DNA of 15,412 bases from JARRQB01 sp965368585 (lineage in GTDB: Bacteria; Pseudomonadota; Gammaproteobacteria; Chromatiales; Chromatiaceae): the NCBI GenBank assembly GCA_965368585.1, contig CBDUNM010000126.1, positions 1 through 15,412 on the forward strand, written 5' to 3'. Below are positions 14,512 through 15,412 of this stretch, piece by piece (position 1 is the first letter of the stretch; each line of letters starts with the position of its first letter). The notes under the pieces were generated by a model that saw only the letters and a list, made by a program, of their open reading frames with translations, had not been told where the DNA came from and did no database searches. The position numbers were made by a program, and so were the translations under genes.

Positions 14512-15384
14512 ATGAAGGTATTGTTCGCAACCGACGGTTCCGACTTCTCAATATCGTCGCTTGAGTTCCTCGCCCGACTGCCGTTTCCGGAGGGAAGCGA
14601 GATGTCGGTCATGAGCGTTGTGCCAGATCTTGAGTCTGTCACAGGCGGCCATACTTCAGCGGAGAGAGGCGACGTTCAGGAAGCGGCGCGGATGGAAGCA
14701 ACTCGAGTGCTTCAACAGACTTTCGAGCGAGCATCCAGTCTCGGCCTGCCTGTGTCGCGGACCGTGCTGACGGGCAACGCCGCCGGTGAGATCATTGAGC
14801 ACGGGGTTCGGACAGAGACTGATCTCGCAGTGGTCGGTTCGCACGGACGCCGCGGGTTCAAACAGTTCCTCTTAGGGAGCGTTTCCCTCAAGGTGGTCAC
14901 ATACGCCCCGTTCTCGGTGCTCATTGTCCGGCCAGTGGGAGCAAGGGGTTCGGCCGGCGACGGCCGCTCCGAGGCACTTCGAGTACTCGTGGCGACCGAT
15001 GGCTCGGAGCACTCCAACGCTGCCATTGTGCAGTTCGCCGCGTTGGCCGCGAGACGGTGGTGCACCAGCAAGGTGGTGACTGTGATGGAACTCGTTACGG
15101 TATTCCGGATGGATATTCGTCAGCGGCTCAATGAATCGTGGAGGCAACGCAAGGCGGGCGCCAGGCAACACCTGAAAGACACGGCGGAAGCGCTCGATTC
15201 GCTCGCCATTGAAGTTGAGACACAGGTCCTCGAGGCTGCCAGCGCGAGTGAAGCGATCCTCGATGCGGCCGACGCGTTCAGATCGACTCTAAGCCCCGAA
15301 CTCGGGCGTGCTGTTTTATATGGCCAGAAGCTGATTTGCCCGACAGGCCGTTTGAACCTATCCGTCAAAGTTACCGCGACATGA
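14512..15384 (+). CDS. Tandem universal stress protein, second domain truncated
   Basis: This 290-residue cytosolic protein has two UspA-type domains. The first (1-141) is complete: it opens with MKVLFATDGSDFS, carries the ATP-binding motif VVGSHGRRGFKQFLLGSVS (GxxG-x9-GS) around 108-125 and ends FSVLIVRP. The second opens with LRVLVATDGSEHSNAA (157-172) and runs normally to EAILDAADAF (247-256), where the family would continue with its VVGS-type nucleotide loop. Instead 34 unrelated residues follow to the stop, so the domain has lost its ATP-binding half through a junction near 15280. Domain one could still function. ATG 14512 follows an AGGGA box by 7 nt; an upstream extension to 14335 has no Usp character. 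The protein's exact stress role is unknown. Confidence 0.8.
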   Translation: MKVLFATDGSDFSISSLEFLARLPFPEGSEMSVMSVVPDLESVTGGHTSAERGDVQEAARMEATRVLQQTFERASSLGLPVSRTVLTGNAAGEIIEHGVRTETDLAVVGSHGRRGFKQFLLGSVSLKVVTYAPFSVLIVRPVGARGSAGDGRSEALRVLVATDGSEHSNAAIVQFAALAARRWCTSKVVTVMELVTVFRMDIRQRLNESWRQRKAGARQHLKDTAEALDSLAIEVETQVLEAASASEAILDAADAFRSTLSPELGRAVLYGQKLICPTGRLNLSVKVTAT

Positions 15385-15412
15385 GAAAAGCTCTAACCAT
15401 AAAACCTGTGTT

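Noticed and set aside
1..15412. CRISPR arrays, tRNA and rRNA genes
   Set aside because: No regularly spaced repeats and no tRNA-like or rRNA-like segments were recognised on either strand by eye.

Overview
The window looks like chromosome from a gammaproteobacterium, probably an environmental, possibly sulfur- or methane-oxidising lineage. This is inferred from protein style (PEP-CTERM export, a GAF/PAS/GGDEF/EAL sensor, a DUF1538 plus PII-like operon, tandem Usp domains) and moderate GC. No rRNA or housekeeping marker is present to fix the taxon. || Region A (1 to about 5700) is a gene graveyard. It holds a decayed alpha/beta hydrolase on the minus strand (691-1460), an intact ketopantoate-reductase-family gene on the minus strand (1949-2884), and a divergent class V aminotransferase broken by two single-base shifts and an apparent internal deletion (2983-4117). 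A dadA-like N-terminal stub is fused in frame to it (4157-4405). The C-terminal third of an IS110/IS1111-type transposase follows, with its long downstream noncoding end (4726-5489). Two diverged copies of one short dispersed repeat lie at 374-402 and 5607-5635. || Region B (5700 to 8370) carries an exported PEP-CTERM putative zinc metalloprotease preceded by a good sigma-54 promoter and an upstream palindrome that could bind the enhancer protein. The region also contains an exported protein of unknown function whose first codons lie inside a strong intrinsic terminator hairpin. A 690-base stretch after it has only one doubtful ORF. || Region C (8374-11181, minus) is a large cytosolic c-di-GMP enzyme with order GAF-PAS-PAS-GGDEF-EAL. 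It has variant signature motifs (SGDEF, EVL) but otherwise intact catalytic residues and an RxxD inhibitory site. || Region D (11453-13881, minus) is a tight three-gene operon: a duplicated DUF1538 membrane protein with a TTG start and a near-perfect ribosome-binding site, then two different PII-like proteins. Spacing is 3 nt and then a 4-nt ATGA overlap. By analogy with AmtB-GlnK and SbtA-SbtB this looks like a membrane transporter or channel controlled by two dedicated PII-type sensors. It is the best candidate in the window for a poorly described system. || Region E (14512-15384, plus) is a tandem universal-stress protein. Its second domain loses its nucleotide-binding half at an abrupt join near 15280.
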